Shown one piece after another: positions 1 through 7,035 of a DNA stretch of 13,256 nucleotides. Every line of letters begins with the position of its first letter. Positions within the stretch are counted from its first letter, which is position 1. The position numbers were made by a program, and so were the translations under genes. The notes below the pieces were generated by a model. It had not been told where the DNA came from. It was given only the letters and a program-made list of their open reading frames with translations, and made no database searches. Source of the stretch: an uncultured Clostridium sp. Its GTDB lineage: Bacteria; Bacillota; Clostridia; Clostridiales; Clostridiaceae. Location of the stretch: NCBI GenBank assembly GCA_934777095.1, contig CAKVNP010000019.1:1-13256 (forward strand), written 5' to 3'.

Positions 1-1842
1 AGTATATCAATACATACGGAAAATATTTTTCCAATCATAAAGAAATGGTTATATTCAGACAAAGATATATTTATAAGGGAGCTTATAAGTAATGGTTGTG
101 ATGCTGTTCATAAGTTCCAAAGATTAGTTTCCTTAGGAGAAGCTGAAAAAACTGACGATGAAAAATACGAAATTAAAGTATCTGTAAATAAAGAAAATAA
201 GACTTTGAAGTTCCAAGATAATGGTATCGGAATGACTGCTGAAGAAGTAAAGAAGTATATTACACAAGTAGCTTTTTCAGGAGCTGAAGATTTTATTAAG
301 AAATATAAAGAATCAACTGAAGAGGGAAATAGCATAATAGGTCATTTTGGCCTTGGATTCTATTCTGCATTTATGGTTGCCGATATGGTACAAATTGATA
401 CACTATCATTTGTTAATGGTGCAGAACCAGTAAGATGGGTTTGTGAAGGGGGTACTGATTATGTATTATCAGATTCTACTACCCAAAAAACTCGTGGTAC
501 AACCATAACTTTATATTTAAATGAAGAAAGCAGTGAATTCTTAGAAGATTACACTGTAAGAAGCGTAATTGAAAAATATTGTTCATTTATGCCTGTAGAA
601 ATTTATCTAGAAAATGAAAATGTTAAAGAAGAGCATAAGGATGAAAAGGGAGAAATAATTCCTCCTAAACCTTTAAATGATATTAATCCTTTATGGACTA
701 AGATGCCAAAGGATTGTACTGATGAGGAATATAAGGAATTTTATAAGAAAGAATTCAGAGATTTTAATGATCCACTATTCTGGATTCACCTTAATGTAGA
801 TTATCCATTTAACTTAAAAGGAATTTTATATTTCCCTAAATTAAAGCATGAATTTGAAGCAACAGAAGGACAAGTAAAGCTATATAATAATCAGGTTTAT
901 GTAGCAGATAACATTAAGGAAGTAGTACCAGAATTCCTATTACTTCTTAAAGGCGTAATAGATTGTCCAGATCTTCCACTAAATGTTTCAAGAAGCTTCC
1001 TACAAAAAGATAAGAACGTAATGAAGATTTCTAAACATATTGTTAAAAAGGTTGCTGATAAACTAATTAGCGTATTTAACAATGAAAGAGATAATTATAA
1101 TACATTCTGGAAGGATATCCAGATATTTATTAAGTATGGCTGCTTAAGAGATGAAAGCTTCTATGATAAGATCAAAGATGTAATAATCTTTAAAACAATT
1201 AATAATAAGTATGTTACTTTAAAAGATTACTTAGAAGAAAATAAAGAAAAACATGAAAATAAAGTTTTCTATGTTAATAATGAAAGTGAGCAGGCACAAT
1301 ACGTTAAGATGTTTAGGGATAATAACTTAGATGCTTTAGTATTAAACTGCAGCATAGATAATCATTTCATCAGCTTCCTAGAAAGCAAGAATCCAGAAGT
1401 TAAGTTTGCAAGAATTGATGCAGATATAGCAGATACCTTAAAGGGAAATGATGAATTATCAGCGGAGGATAAAGAAAAGATAGTTAATTTATTTAAGGAA
1501 AACATAGATAATAAAGAACTTAAAGTATCAGCAGAACCTCTTTTAGATAATGATGCATCAGCAGTAATTACTATATCTGAAGAATCAAGAAGAATGATTG
1601 AAATGAGCAAAATGTATGGCGATTTAGGAATGGCTGATATGTTTAAAGAAGAAAAAACATTAGTGGTAAATAGTAATAATGAAATAGTTAAAAAACTAGC
1701 TTCCATGGAGCAGAACGAAGATACAAAGAATATCTGCAACTATATTTACGATTTAGCTAAAATAGCTAATGGCGGACTTTCTTCCGAAGAAATGAACCAA
1801 TTCATTAAGAGAAGCTCAGCAATCTTAAAAATGACACTTTAA
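1..1842 (+). CDS. htpG: Chaperone protein HtpG (Hsp90 family), 5'-truncated by window edge
   Basis: Hsp90-family ATP-dependent cytosolic chaperone. The frame is open from base 1, so 613 residues are visible; family members are about 620-630 residues, so only around ten N-terminal residues are missing. A TTG at 205 lies inside the ATPase domain and is not the start. Using visible-residue numbers, the GHKL ATPase shows the R-E-L-I-S-N-x-x-D helix (26-34), DNGIGM (73-78), GHFGLGFYSAF (114-124, with His where most family members have Gln) and TRGTT. The middle domain carries NVSR (328-331), whose Arg belongs to the conserved loop contacting ATP gamma-phosphate. The C-terminal dimerisation region contains the SRRM and TLVVNSNN stretches. 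The N-terminal ISIHTENIFPIIKKWLYSD is the clostridial/Bacteroides-type variant rather than the E. coli type. No lesion is seen. Two hairpins follow the stop, and the next gene has its own promoter, so the visible part looks like the end of its transcription unit. Confidence 0.96.
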   Translation, partial: SISIHTENIFPIIKKWLYSDKDIFIRELISNGCDAVHKFQRLVSLGEAEKTDDEKYEIKVSVNKENKTLKFQDNGIGMTAEEVKKYITQVAFSGAEDFIKKYKESTEEGNSIIGHFGLGFYSAFMVADMVQIDTLSFVNGAEPVRWVCEGGTDYVLSDSTTQKTRGTTITLYLNEESSEFLEDYTVRSVIEKYCSFMPVEIYLENENVKEEHKDEKGEIIPPKPLNDINPLWTKMPKDCTDEEYKEFYKKEFRDFNDPLFWIHLNVDYPFNLKGILYFPKLKHEFEATEGQVKLYNNQVYVADNIKEVVPEFLLLLKGVIDCPDLPLNVSRSFLQKDKNVMKISKHIVKKVADKLISVFNNERDNYNTFWKDIQIFIKYGCLRDESFYDKIKDVIIFKTINNKYVTLKDYLEENKEKHENKVFYVNNESEQAQYVKMFRDNNLDALVLNCSIDNHFISFLESKNPEVKFARIDADIADTLKGNDELSAEDKEKIVNLFKENIDNKELKVSAEPLLDNDASAVITISEESRRMIEMSKMYGDLGMADMFKEEKTLVVNSNNEIVKKLASMEQNEDTKNICNYIYDLAKIANGGLSSEEMNQFIKRSSAILKMTL

Positions 1843-1862
1843 TTTAATGATGAATTATGTAG

Positions 1863-1887
1863 AGAATTTCTCTAGATGAGAAATTCT
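1863..1887. repeat. Perfect 10-bp inverted repeat downstream of htpG
   Basis: Arms 1863-1872 and 1878-1887 (AGAATTTCTC / GAGAAATTCT) are perfectly complementary around a 5-nt loop. No compact T-tract follows on the plus strand (the next bases are A-rich), so it is not a classical terminator. It may be an mRNA 3'-end stabiliser or a copy of a dispersed intergenic hairpin element. The true terminator candidate lies 25 bp further on. Confidence 0.5.
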
Positions 1888-1911
1888 GAAAAAATAATAT
1901 AATTTTTGATT

Positions 1912-1946
1912 AAAACTTGCTTAGATAAGATTCTAAGCAAGTTTTT
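1912..1946 (+). terminator. Rho-independent terminator of htpG
   Basis: Perfect 14-bp stem: left arm 1912-1925 (AAAACTTGCTTAGA) and right arm 1932-1945, with a 6-nt loop. The right arm ends in a run of five T (1942-1946), and the A-run at the foot of the left arm would let it work in both directions. Confidence 0.85.
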
Positions 1947-1987
1947 ATATAAGTTAAGAAAAGAAGATAAAAATATAAAGGTTTATA

Positions 1988-2014
1988 TAAATTATTCCTT
2001 AAAAATAACGATAA
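1988..2014 (+). promoter_or_regulatory. Candidate SigD (sigma-28) promoter for the chemoreceptor gene
   Basis: TAAA at 1988-1991, a 15-nt spacer, then AACGATAA at 2007-2014. The known flagellar/chemotaxis sigma-28 consensus is TAAA-N15-GCCGATAA, so the -35 is complete, the spacing exact and the -10 matches 6 of 8 bases. It lies 34 bp before the first plausible ATG of the chemoreceptor gene, whose family is commonly under this sigma factor. This is a motif match only; no start site has been mapped. Confidence 0.55.
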
Positions 2015-2047
2015 GTAAATGAGTAACTGTTGAGGAGGAACAATGAG

Positions 2048-3441
2048 ATGAAAAGAGTGGAAAAAATAAAAACTTTAAAAAAGTTTTTAGTATTAAAAAA
2101 CTTTTAATACTAAGCCTTTCTACTGTAGGGATAATATTAACTGTTATTATGAGTTATATTTTATTAAAACAAGCAGCAGGACTCATGGTATAAAATGGTA
2201 AGGTGATTATAAGTGAAGTAAATGAAGAAATATCCTTATTAATACAAAGAGAAGTTGAATTAAGTGAAAGATATGGATTTGAAGTAAATGTCAATGAACT
2301 TAGTGATATGATCAATGAAATGGATATATTAGAAAGTGGAAAAGTTACAGTTATAAATAAAGAAGGTAAGATTGTAATATCTGCTGATAAATCTTTAATG
2401 GAGCAAGAATATTCTATTATAGAAGCAGCAAAATCATATACAGAATTACAGCCATTAGCTGAAATTCAGAAAAATATGTTAAATGGTAACTCGGGTGTTG
2501 AAGAATTAGAACTTAAAGGTGAAAGAGTTGTAGTAGCATATATGCCAATAGAAGGAACTGAGTTATTTTCACAAGTAGTAATACCAAGAGATCAATTATT
2601 TTCTAATAGAAAAATATTAGAAACTTCATTTTTTATAATTATGATTATGACAATTATTGTATATTTTATAGTTGCAATGATAATTGGAACAGTATTAGGA
2701 AAAATAACTACATATTCATCTGATAATTTAGCAATACTTGCAACAGGTGATTTTAGCAATCCAATAGAAGAAAAACGCTTAAATAACAAGAGCGAATTTG
2801 GATTAATGTGTAGAAGTTTAGAGAACTTAAGAAATTCATTAATTGCAACAATTTCTGGTATTAGAGATAGAGGGGAATCTATAGATAATAAAGCTGAAGA
2901 GCTATCTAGTTTAGCAGAGGAATTTGCAAGTGTAACCGTGAATATAGCAGAAGCTATTAATAGAGTAGCTGAAGGTAATAGTGAACAAGCTATAAAGATA
3001 AATGAAATAACGACTATAGCAGAGCAAAGTAAAAATAGTTCAGAAGATATATTTAATATTATAAATAAATCTACCAAGAGCACTAATGAAATTGTAAATA
3101 AAACAGGTGAAATGAACTTGGAATTAAATAAACAAAAAGAGCAAATTGAAAATGTATTGCATGTATTTGAAGAAATTAGCCAAGCTGTAAGTAAAGTTAT
3201 TCCAAACTTAAATGAAACTTATGCAGAAATTGAAGAGTTAAATGAAAAGAAGAATAATATGATTAATAATATAGAAGAAGTATCATCTATTTCTCAAGAA
3301 GTAGCAGCTTCAGCAGAAGAAATTGCAAGTTCTAGCCAAGAATTAAGTAGAGCAGGAAGAGAAGTTGCAGATTCATCACAAGCATTAGCTGAAGATACAA
3401 TGGACATAAGAAATGAAATAGGAAAATTCAAATTACAATAA
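2048..3441 (+). pseudogene. Degraded methyl-accepting chemotaxis protein (frameshift, nonsense codon, signalling tip missing)
   Basis: Remnant of a membrane chemoreceptor. A strong ribosome site (GAGGAGG, 2032-2038) precedes ATG 2048, but that frame stops at 2105 after 19 codons. The continuation lies one frame away: SIKKLLILSLSTVG, TM1, then a TAA stop at 2191-2193 where a Lys AAA codon would fit. From there the frame is open to 3441; a GTG at 2203 could start a 412-residue product. Numbering from GTG 2203: short extracytoplasmic sensor 1-140, TM2 about 143-166, HAMP about 167-215, then coiled coil. The cytoplasmic part has the usual N-helix (INRVAEGNSEQA, 252-263) and the usual C-helix (EEVSSISQEVAASAEEIASS), but the highly conserved tip (E-Q-T-N-L-L-A-L-N-A-A-I-E-A-A-R) that contacts CheA/CheW is absent. 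INEITTI runs straight into AEQSKNSSEDI at about 3018/3019. Some lesions could be sequencing errors; the missing tip could not. No signalling function is expected. Confidence 0.85.
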
Positions 3442-3506
3442 TCAAATAGAAAATAATAATGAATGAAATTAAAAAAAGTTTAAACTATAGTAGTCTATAG
3501 AAATAG

Positions 3507-3552
3507 GATGTAGATAAAATTGTTTTTTAGAAATTTATCTGCATCTTTTTTT
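3507..3552 (+). terminator. Rho-independent terminator after the chemoreceptor remnant
   Basis: A 12-bp stem, 3507-3518 (GATGTAGATAAA) with 3534-3545 (TTTATCTGCATC), has one G.U pair and a 15-nt loop. It is followed directly by seven T (3546-3552). It closes the chemoreceptor transcript 66 bp after the stop codon. Confidence 0.85.
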
Positions 3553-3983
3553 ATGTAGTTATGAAATGGGTAAGATAAATACTACTCTATTTGATATAAT
3601 AGATATGTTGAAGAATTGTATTGCAGAACTGTCATATGGGAATCATATAACTCTAAACTGAATTAATTATGAAGAGTGATGAATAAAAGCGAATTTTTAA
3701 TTAGCTTGTATAAATAGAAGCGAAGATATGTAAAATAATAATGCCTATATAAGTTAAGGGATATATTGTATAACCAGCATAAAAAAGTCTAAGTAATTTA
3801 TATATATTCATTTAGAAGTAAAATTTCATAAAATAATAGTATAAAAATGCAAAAATAATTCACTTTATTCTGCTAAAGTAGAAAAATGTTATGGAATGTT
3901 TATTAAAAATTTGATATTATATAAAATGAAATTTTGTTACAACTCACGATGAAACAAAAAATATACATAAAAGGAGAAAAAAC
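3553..3983. other. AT-rich intergenic gap without a recognisable gene
   Basis: 431 bp between the chemoreceptor terminator and the permease start. The only short plus-strand frame with an ATG (3605, 18 codons) has no ribosome site and no recognisable product. I see no tRNA, riboswitch or compact terminator. Bases 3911-3927 hold -10-like runs (TATTAT, TATAAA) and probably include the permease promoter, but no convincing -35 pairs with them. A weak 7-bp stem (3932-3938 with 3953-3959) lies in the probable leader. The permease ribosome site is AAGGAG at 3971-3976. Confidence 0.6.
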
Positions 3984-5504
3984 ATGGGAAAAAGTAATAA
4001 ACAAATGAGTAAAATGACTTTAGTAGCATTAATACTTATGATTTTTACATCTGTATTTGGATTTAACAACATACCAAGAGCCTTTTACCTAATGGGTTAT
4101 TCGGCAATTCCTTGGTATCTATTTGGTGCTTTAGCATTTTTCATTCCTTATGCATTTATGATGGCTGAATATGGTGCAGCATTTAAGGAAGAAAAAGGTA
4201 TATATGCATGGATGGAAAAAGCAGTAGGTGCTAGATTTGCTTTCGTTGGTACATTCATGTGGTTTGCATCATACATAGTATGGATGGTAAGCGTATCATC
4301 TTCTATCTGGGTACCATTATCAAACTTAATATTTGGGTCGGATAAAACTTCAACTTGGGGAGTATTTGGTTTAAGTGCTCCAAAGGTATTAGCAATTCTA
4401 GGTGTAATCTTAATGATTGTAATTACATATCTTTCATCTAAAGGGATGGAAAGTATTTCAAAGATCGCTTCAATTGGAGGATTCTTTGTTACTAGTGCTA
4501 ATGTTATATTAATAGTTGGTGCATTAATTGTGTTTGGAGGTAATGGATTTAAAGCAGCAGAACCATTAAAATTATCTGCATTTATTCATTCACCAAATCC
4601 ATCTTATACATCAATTTTAGCAATATTCTCATTCCTGGTTTATGCAATCTTTGCATATGGTGGATTAGAAGCAGTTGGTGGATTAGTTGACCAGACTGAA
4701 GATGCTGAAAAGAACTTCCCTACTGGAATCAAAATTTCTGCAATAATAATTGCTGTAGGATATTCTATCGGAATATTAATGATTGGATTATTTACTAACT
4801 GGCAGGATATATTAAGCTCACCAGAAGTAAGCAGAGCTAACGTTTCTTATGTGGTAATTAAGAATTTAGGTGTTCAATTAGGAAATGTATTTGGTCTTTC
4901 TGCAAATGGAGCAGCAATTTTAGGTACATGGTTTGCTAGATATATCGGACTTGCAATGTTCCTTGCTTTAATAGGTGCATTCTTTACTTTAATCTACTCA
5001 CCATTAAAACAATTAATTGAAGGTACACCAAAAGAAATATGGCCAGAAAGCTGGACTAAGGTTAATAAGAATAATATGCCAGTAAAAGCTATGTGGGTTC
5101 AAGCGATGATCGTAATTGCAATTATTGTAATAGCATCATTTGGTGGAGGAACTGCAGCAGCGTTCTTAGATTTATTAATTCTTATGAGTAACGTAGCAAT
5201 GACTATACCTACAATTTTCTTAGCTATTGCATTTATAGCATTTAAGAAAAATGATGATATTAAGAAGCCTTTTGTTATCTTTAAGAAGAAGAGCTTTGCT
5301 ACATTCTGTGCAATAGTTGTAATAATTACCGTAGGATTTGCTAATGTATTTACTATAATACAACCAGCAATAGAAGAAGGTAAATATGTTGATACATTTG
5401 CACAAATAGCTGGGCCAATTATATTTAGTGCAGTTGCACTAATATTATTCTATTTCTATGAAAAGAAGACTAAGAATAAAAACGATAACCAAAAAGCAGC
5501 ATAA
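3984..5504 (+). CDS. yjeM: YjeM-type APC-superfamily amino acid permease
   Basis: 506-residue inner-membrane transporter of the amino acid-polyamine-organocation (APC) superfamily, glutamate/GABA antiporter-like branch. It resembles E. coli YjeM as I remember it along the whole length: an N-terminal LILMIFTSVFGFNNIPRAFY helix (17-36), YLMGYSAIPWY, MMAEYGAAF, GTFMWFASYIVWMVS (88-102), FAYGGLEAVGGLVD (223-236, the signature APC loop) followed by ATEDAEKNFP-like TEDAEKNFPTG, a GAFFTLIYSPLKQLIEGTPK loop, and FANVFTIIQP. About a dozen hydrophobic segments are visible and the C-terminus is a Lys/Asn-rich cytosolic tail. AAGGAG lies 7 nt before ATG 3984. The substrate is not established for YjeM; the annotation 'glutamate/GABA transporter' is by family only. 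It is a single-gene unit ended by the hairpin at 5509-5538. No defect is seen. Confidence 0.93.
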   Translation: MGKSNKQMSKMTLVALILMIFTSVFGFNNIPRAFYLMGYSAIPWYLFGALAFFIPYAFMMAEYGAAFKEEKGIYAWMEKAVGARFAFVGTFMWFASYIVWMVSVSSSIWVPLSNLIFGSDKTSTWGVFGLSAPKVLAILGVILMIVITYLSSKGMESISKIASIGGFFVTSANVILIVGALIVFGGNGFKAAEPLKLSAFIHSPNPSYTSILAIFSFLVYAIFAYGGLEAVGGLVDQTEDAEKNFPTGIKISAIIIAVGYSIGILMIGLFTNWQDILSSPEVSRANVSYVVIKNLGVQLGNVFGLSANGAAILGTWFARYIGLAMFLALIGAFFTLIYSPLKQLIEGTPKEIWPESWTKVNKNNMPVKAMWVQAMIVIAIIVIASFGGGTAAAFLDLLILMSNVAMTIPTIFLAIAFIAFKKNDDIKKPFVIFKKKSFATFCAIVVIITVGFANVFTIIQPAIEEGKYVDTFAQIAGPIIFSAVALILFYFYEKKTKNKNDNQKAA

Positions 5505-5508
5505 TATT

Positions 5509-5538
5509 AAGGGATAATGTGTTTACATTATCCCTTTT
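5509..5538. terminator. Bidirectional terminator between convergent yjeM and the DUF1294 gene
   Basis: Perfect 12-bp stem AAGGGATAATGT (5509-5520) / ACATTATCCCTT (5525-5536) with a GTTT loop, followed by T to 5538; on the minus strand the mirrored A/T ends serve the opposite gene. The stop codon of the minus-strand gene (5523-5525) lies in the loop and right arm, so this one hairpin closes both transcripts. Confidence 0.85.
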
Positions 5539-5804
5539 GTTATAAGCAGATATATTAGAATTACTTGTAATATAAGAATTATAGGTATGCCAATTGTAAA
5601 TTTGAGATGTTTTGTTTTATGTCTAAAAGTATACATTCCTAAAATACTACCAATACTTCCTCCCAACAATGCAAAGATAAAAAGAGTTTTTTCGCTAATC
5701 CGCCATTGACCTTTTCTAGCCTTATATTTATCTAAATACATTAAGATAAAAGATAATATATTGATAAATAGTAGATATATAATAAAAATCCTGATAATAA
5801 TCAC
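5523..5804 (-). CDS. DUF1294 family small membrane protein
   Basis: Up to 93-residue integral membrane protein of the DUF1294 family, whose function is unknown. Seen in the sequence: a first hydrophobic helix (residues 5-23), the family's DKYKAR motif (25-30), WRISEKTLF (34-42), LLGGSIGSILGMYTFRHKTKH (46-66) and a last hydrophobic helix (70-89). Length and motif order are typical, so it looks intact. The start is unusual: GTG at 5804 follows AAAGGAG with no spacing, since the last G of the Shine-Dalgarno is the G of GTG. ATT (codon 3) or ATC (codon 4) would be 5 or 8 nt from the SD, and the next ATG (residue 22) would delete the first helix. The gene is convergent with yjeM and divergent from fruK. 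Confidence 0.85.
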   Translation of the reverse strand: MIIIRIFIIYLLFINILSFILMYLDKYKARKGQWRISEKTLFIFALLGGSIGSILGMYTFRHKTKHLKFTIGIPIILILQVILIYLLITKGIM

Positions 5805-5951
5805 TCCTTTAAATTTCCTTAGCTATAATTATAATTGTAGAGCAACAATATTAAAATAATAATTTTATATAAAAAAATAAATATGTACATAATAATGATA
5901 TAAATATATTAATAGAATAATTGGTTTGTACGAGTTTGTGAAAATTATACA

Positions 5952-6001
5952 GTGAATGAAAGTGAACAAAATTGAAAGAAAATGAATGTTTTTGAATGAA
6001 A
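5952..6001 (+). promoter_or_regulatory. Tandem 10-bp operator array upstream of fruK (probable FruR/DeoR-type site)
   Basis: Five contiguous 10-bp units (5952, 5962, 5972, 5982, 5992) each carry TGAA at positions 2-5 (5953, 5963, 5973, 5983, 5993) and mostly fit NTGAANRAAA. A degenerate sixth unit (6002-6011) merges with the -35, and a further GTGAAAG lies at 6014-6020 in the spacer. A 10-bp period places the units on one helical face just upstream of the promoter, as expected for cooperative binding by a repeat-recognising regulator. DeoR-family FruR proteins are the usual fructose-operon regulators in Firmicutes; assigning this site to FruR is inference. Confidence 0.6.
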
Positions 6002-6005
6002 ACGA

Positions 6006-6034
6006 TTGACAAAGTGAAAGTGATGATTTATTAT
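6006..6034 (+). promoter_or_regulatory. Sigma-A promoter of the fruK-fruA operon
   Basis: A consensus -35 TTGACA (6006-6011), a 17-nt spacer and a -10 TATTAT (6029-6034). The start of transcription would fall near 6041, giving a leader of about 70 nt before fruK. The spacer holds a GTGAAAGTGA stretch resembling the upstream repeats, so bound regulator could also occlude the promoter. TGAAAACG at 5997-6004 resembles half of a catabolite-response element, but the other half does not match. Confidence 0.8.
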
Positions 6035-6111
6035 TTAATTAAAGGATAAATAAATCCAAACAAAATATAAGTAATAAATAGAATAAAGAAAAAACGCATG
6101 AGGTGAATTAG

Positions 6112-7020
6112 ATGATTAATACTATAACATTAAATCCTTCATTAGATTATATTGTAAAGGTTGATGATTTTAAAGTAGGAGAAGTTAATCGAAGCAATCA
6201 GGAAGATATATATGCTGGCGGAAAAGGAATAAACGTTTCAATAGTTCTGAAGAATTTAGGTGTTGAAAATAGAGCATTAGGATTTACCGCAGGATTTACA
6301 GGAGATGAAATTGAAAATCTAGTAAAAGAGCATGGTGTTGATTGTGATTTTATAAAAATACAAAACGGAATGTCTAGAATAAATGTTAAATTGAAGAGCC
6401 ATGAAGAAACAGAAATTAACGGTATGGGACCTCAAATAACAGAGGATGATGTTAAAAAGCTTTATAGTAAGTTAGGAGAACTATCAGCAGGAGATTTCTT
6501 AGTGCTTGCAGGAAGCATTCCTAATACACTACCTAATGATATTTATGAAAAAATCATGAAGGATTTTGCTGAAAAAAATTTAAATTTTGTAGTTGATGCT
6601 ACTAAAGACTTGTTGGTAAATGTATTAAAATATAAGCCGTTTTTAATAAAACCAAACCATCATGAATTAGGTGAAATCTTTAATGTTAAATTAACAGAGC
6701 AGGCTGAAATAATTAAATATGCTAAGAAGCTTCAAGAAATGGGAGCTAGGAATGTAATCATATCTATGGCTGGCGATGGAGCTATACTTATTGAAGAAAA
6801 TGGTGAAGTAACTACAAGTGAAACACCAAAAGGAACATTAATAAATTCAGTAGGAGCGGGAGATTCATTAGTAGGTGGATTCTTAGCAGGATATGTACAA
6901 ACAAATGATATTAAAAAAGCATTTATTAATGGGGTAGCAACTGGAAGTGCATCAGCGTTTTCCGAAGGTTTAGCCACAAAAGATAAAGTTGATGAATTAT
7001 TAAAGCAATTAATCAAATAA
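6112..7020 (+). CDS. fruK: 1-phosphofructokinase
   Basis: Cytosolic PfkB/ribokinase-fold kinase, 302 residues, the usual length. It phosphorylates fructose-1-phosphate, the product of the fructose PTS, to fructose-1,6-bisphosphate with ATP. Seen: the N-terminal ITLNPSLDYIV typical of 1-phosphofructokinases and tagatose-6-phosphate kinases, AGGKGINVS (35-43, substrate-binding), AGSIP (133-137), KPNHHEL (180-186) and the anion-hole motif GAGD (248-251) with Asp251 as expected catalytic base. ATG 6112 follows GAGGTGA with 5 nt spacing. It is first in an operon with fruA, separated by 15 nt. The alternative, tagatose-6-phosphate kinase, is less likely because the fructose-specific EII follows directly. 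No lesion is seen. Confidence 0.95.
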   Translation: MINTITLNPSLDYIVKVDDFKVGEVNRSNQEDIYAGGKGINVSIVLKNLGVENRALGFTAGFTGDEIENLVKEHGVDCDFIKIQNGMSRINVKLKSHEETEINGMGPQITEDDVKKLYSKLGELSAGDFLVLAGSIPNTLPNDIYEKIMKDFAEKNLNFVVDATKDLLVNVLKYKPFLIKPNHHELGEIFNVKLTEQAEIIKYAKKLQEMGARNVIISMAGDGAILIEENGEVTTSETPKGTLINSVGAGDSLVGGFLAGYVQTNDIKKAFINGVATGSASAFSEGLATKDKVDELLKQLIK

Positions 7021-7035
7021 AAAGGAGAATGAAAA

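Noticed and set aside
1362..1739. Long open frame on the minus strand inside htpG
   Set aside because: It is antisense to a clearly conserved coding region, has a composition explained by the sense codons, and has no ribosome site or recognisable motif.
2043..2051. Alternative start ATG at 2043 for the chemoreceptor
   Set aside because: It is followed directly by AGA TGA, a stop after two codons.
3605..3661. 18-codon ORF in the gap before yjeM
   Set aside because: There is no ribosome site, no motif and no support beyond an ATG and a stop.
3672..3685. A 14-base string (AAGAGTGATGAATA) shared with the minus strand at 11980-11993
   Set aside because: In 13 kb of AT-rich DNA about one chance 14-mer match between strands is expected, and the two contexts share nothing beyond it.
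5997..6011. Possible CcpA catabolite-response element overlapping the fruK -35
   Set aside because: Only the left half (TGAAAACG) fits; the right half is one base too long and lacks the palindromic match.
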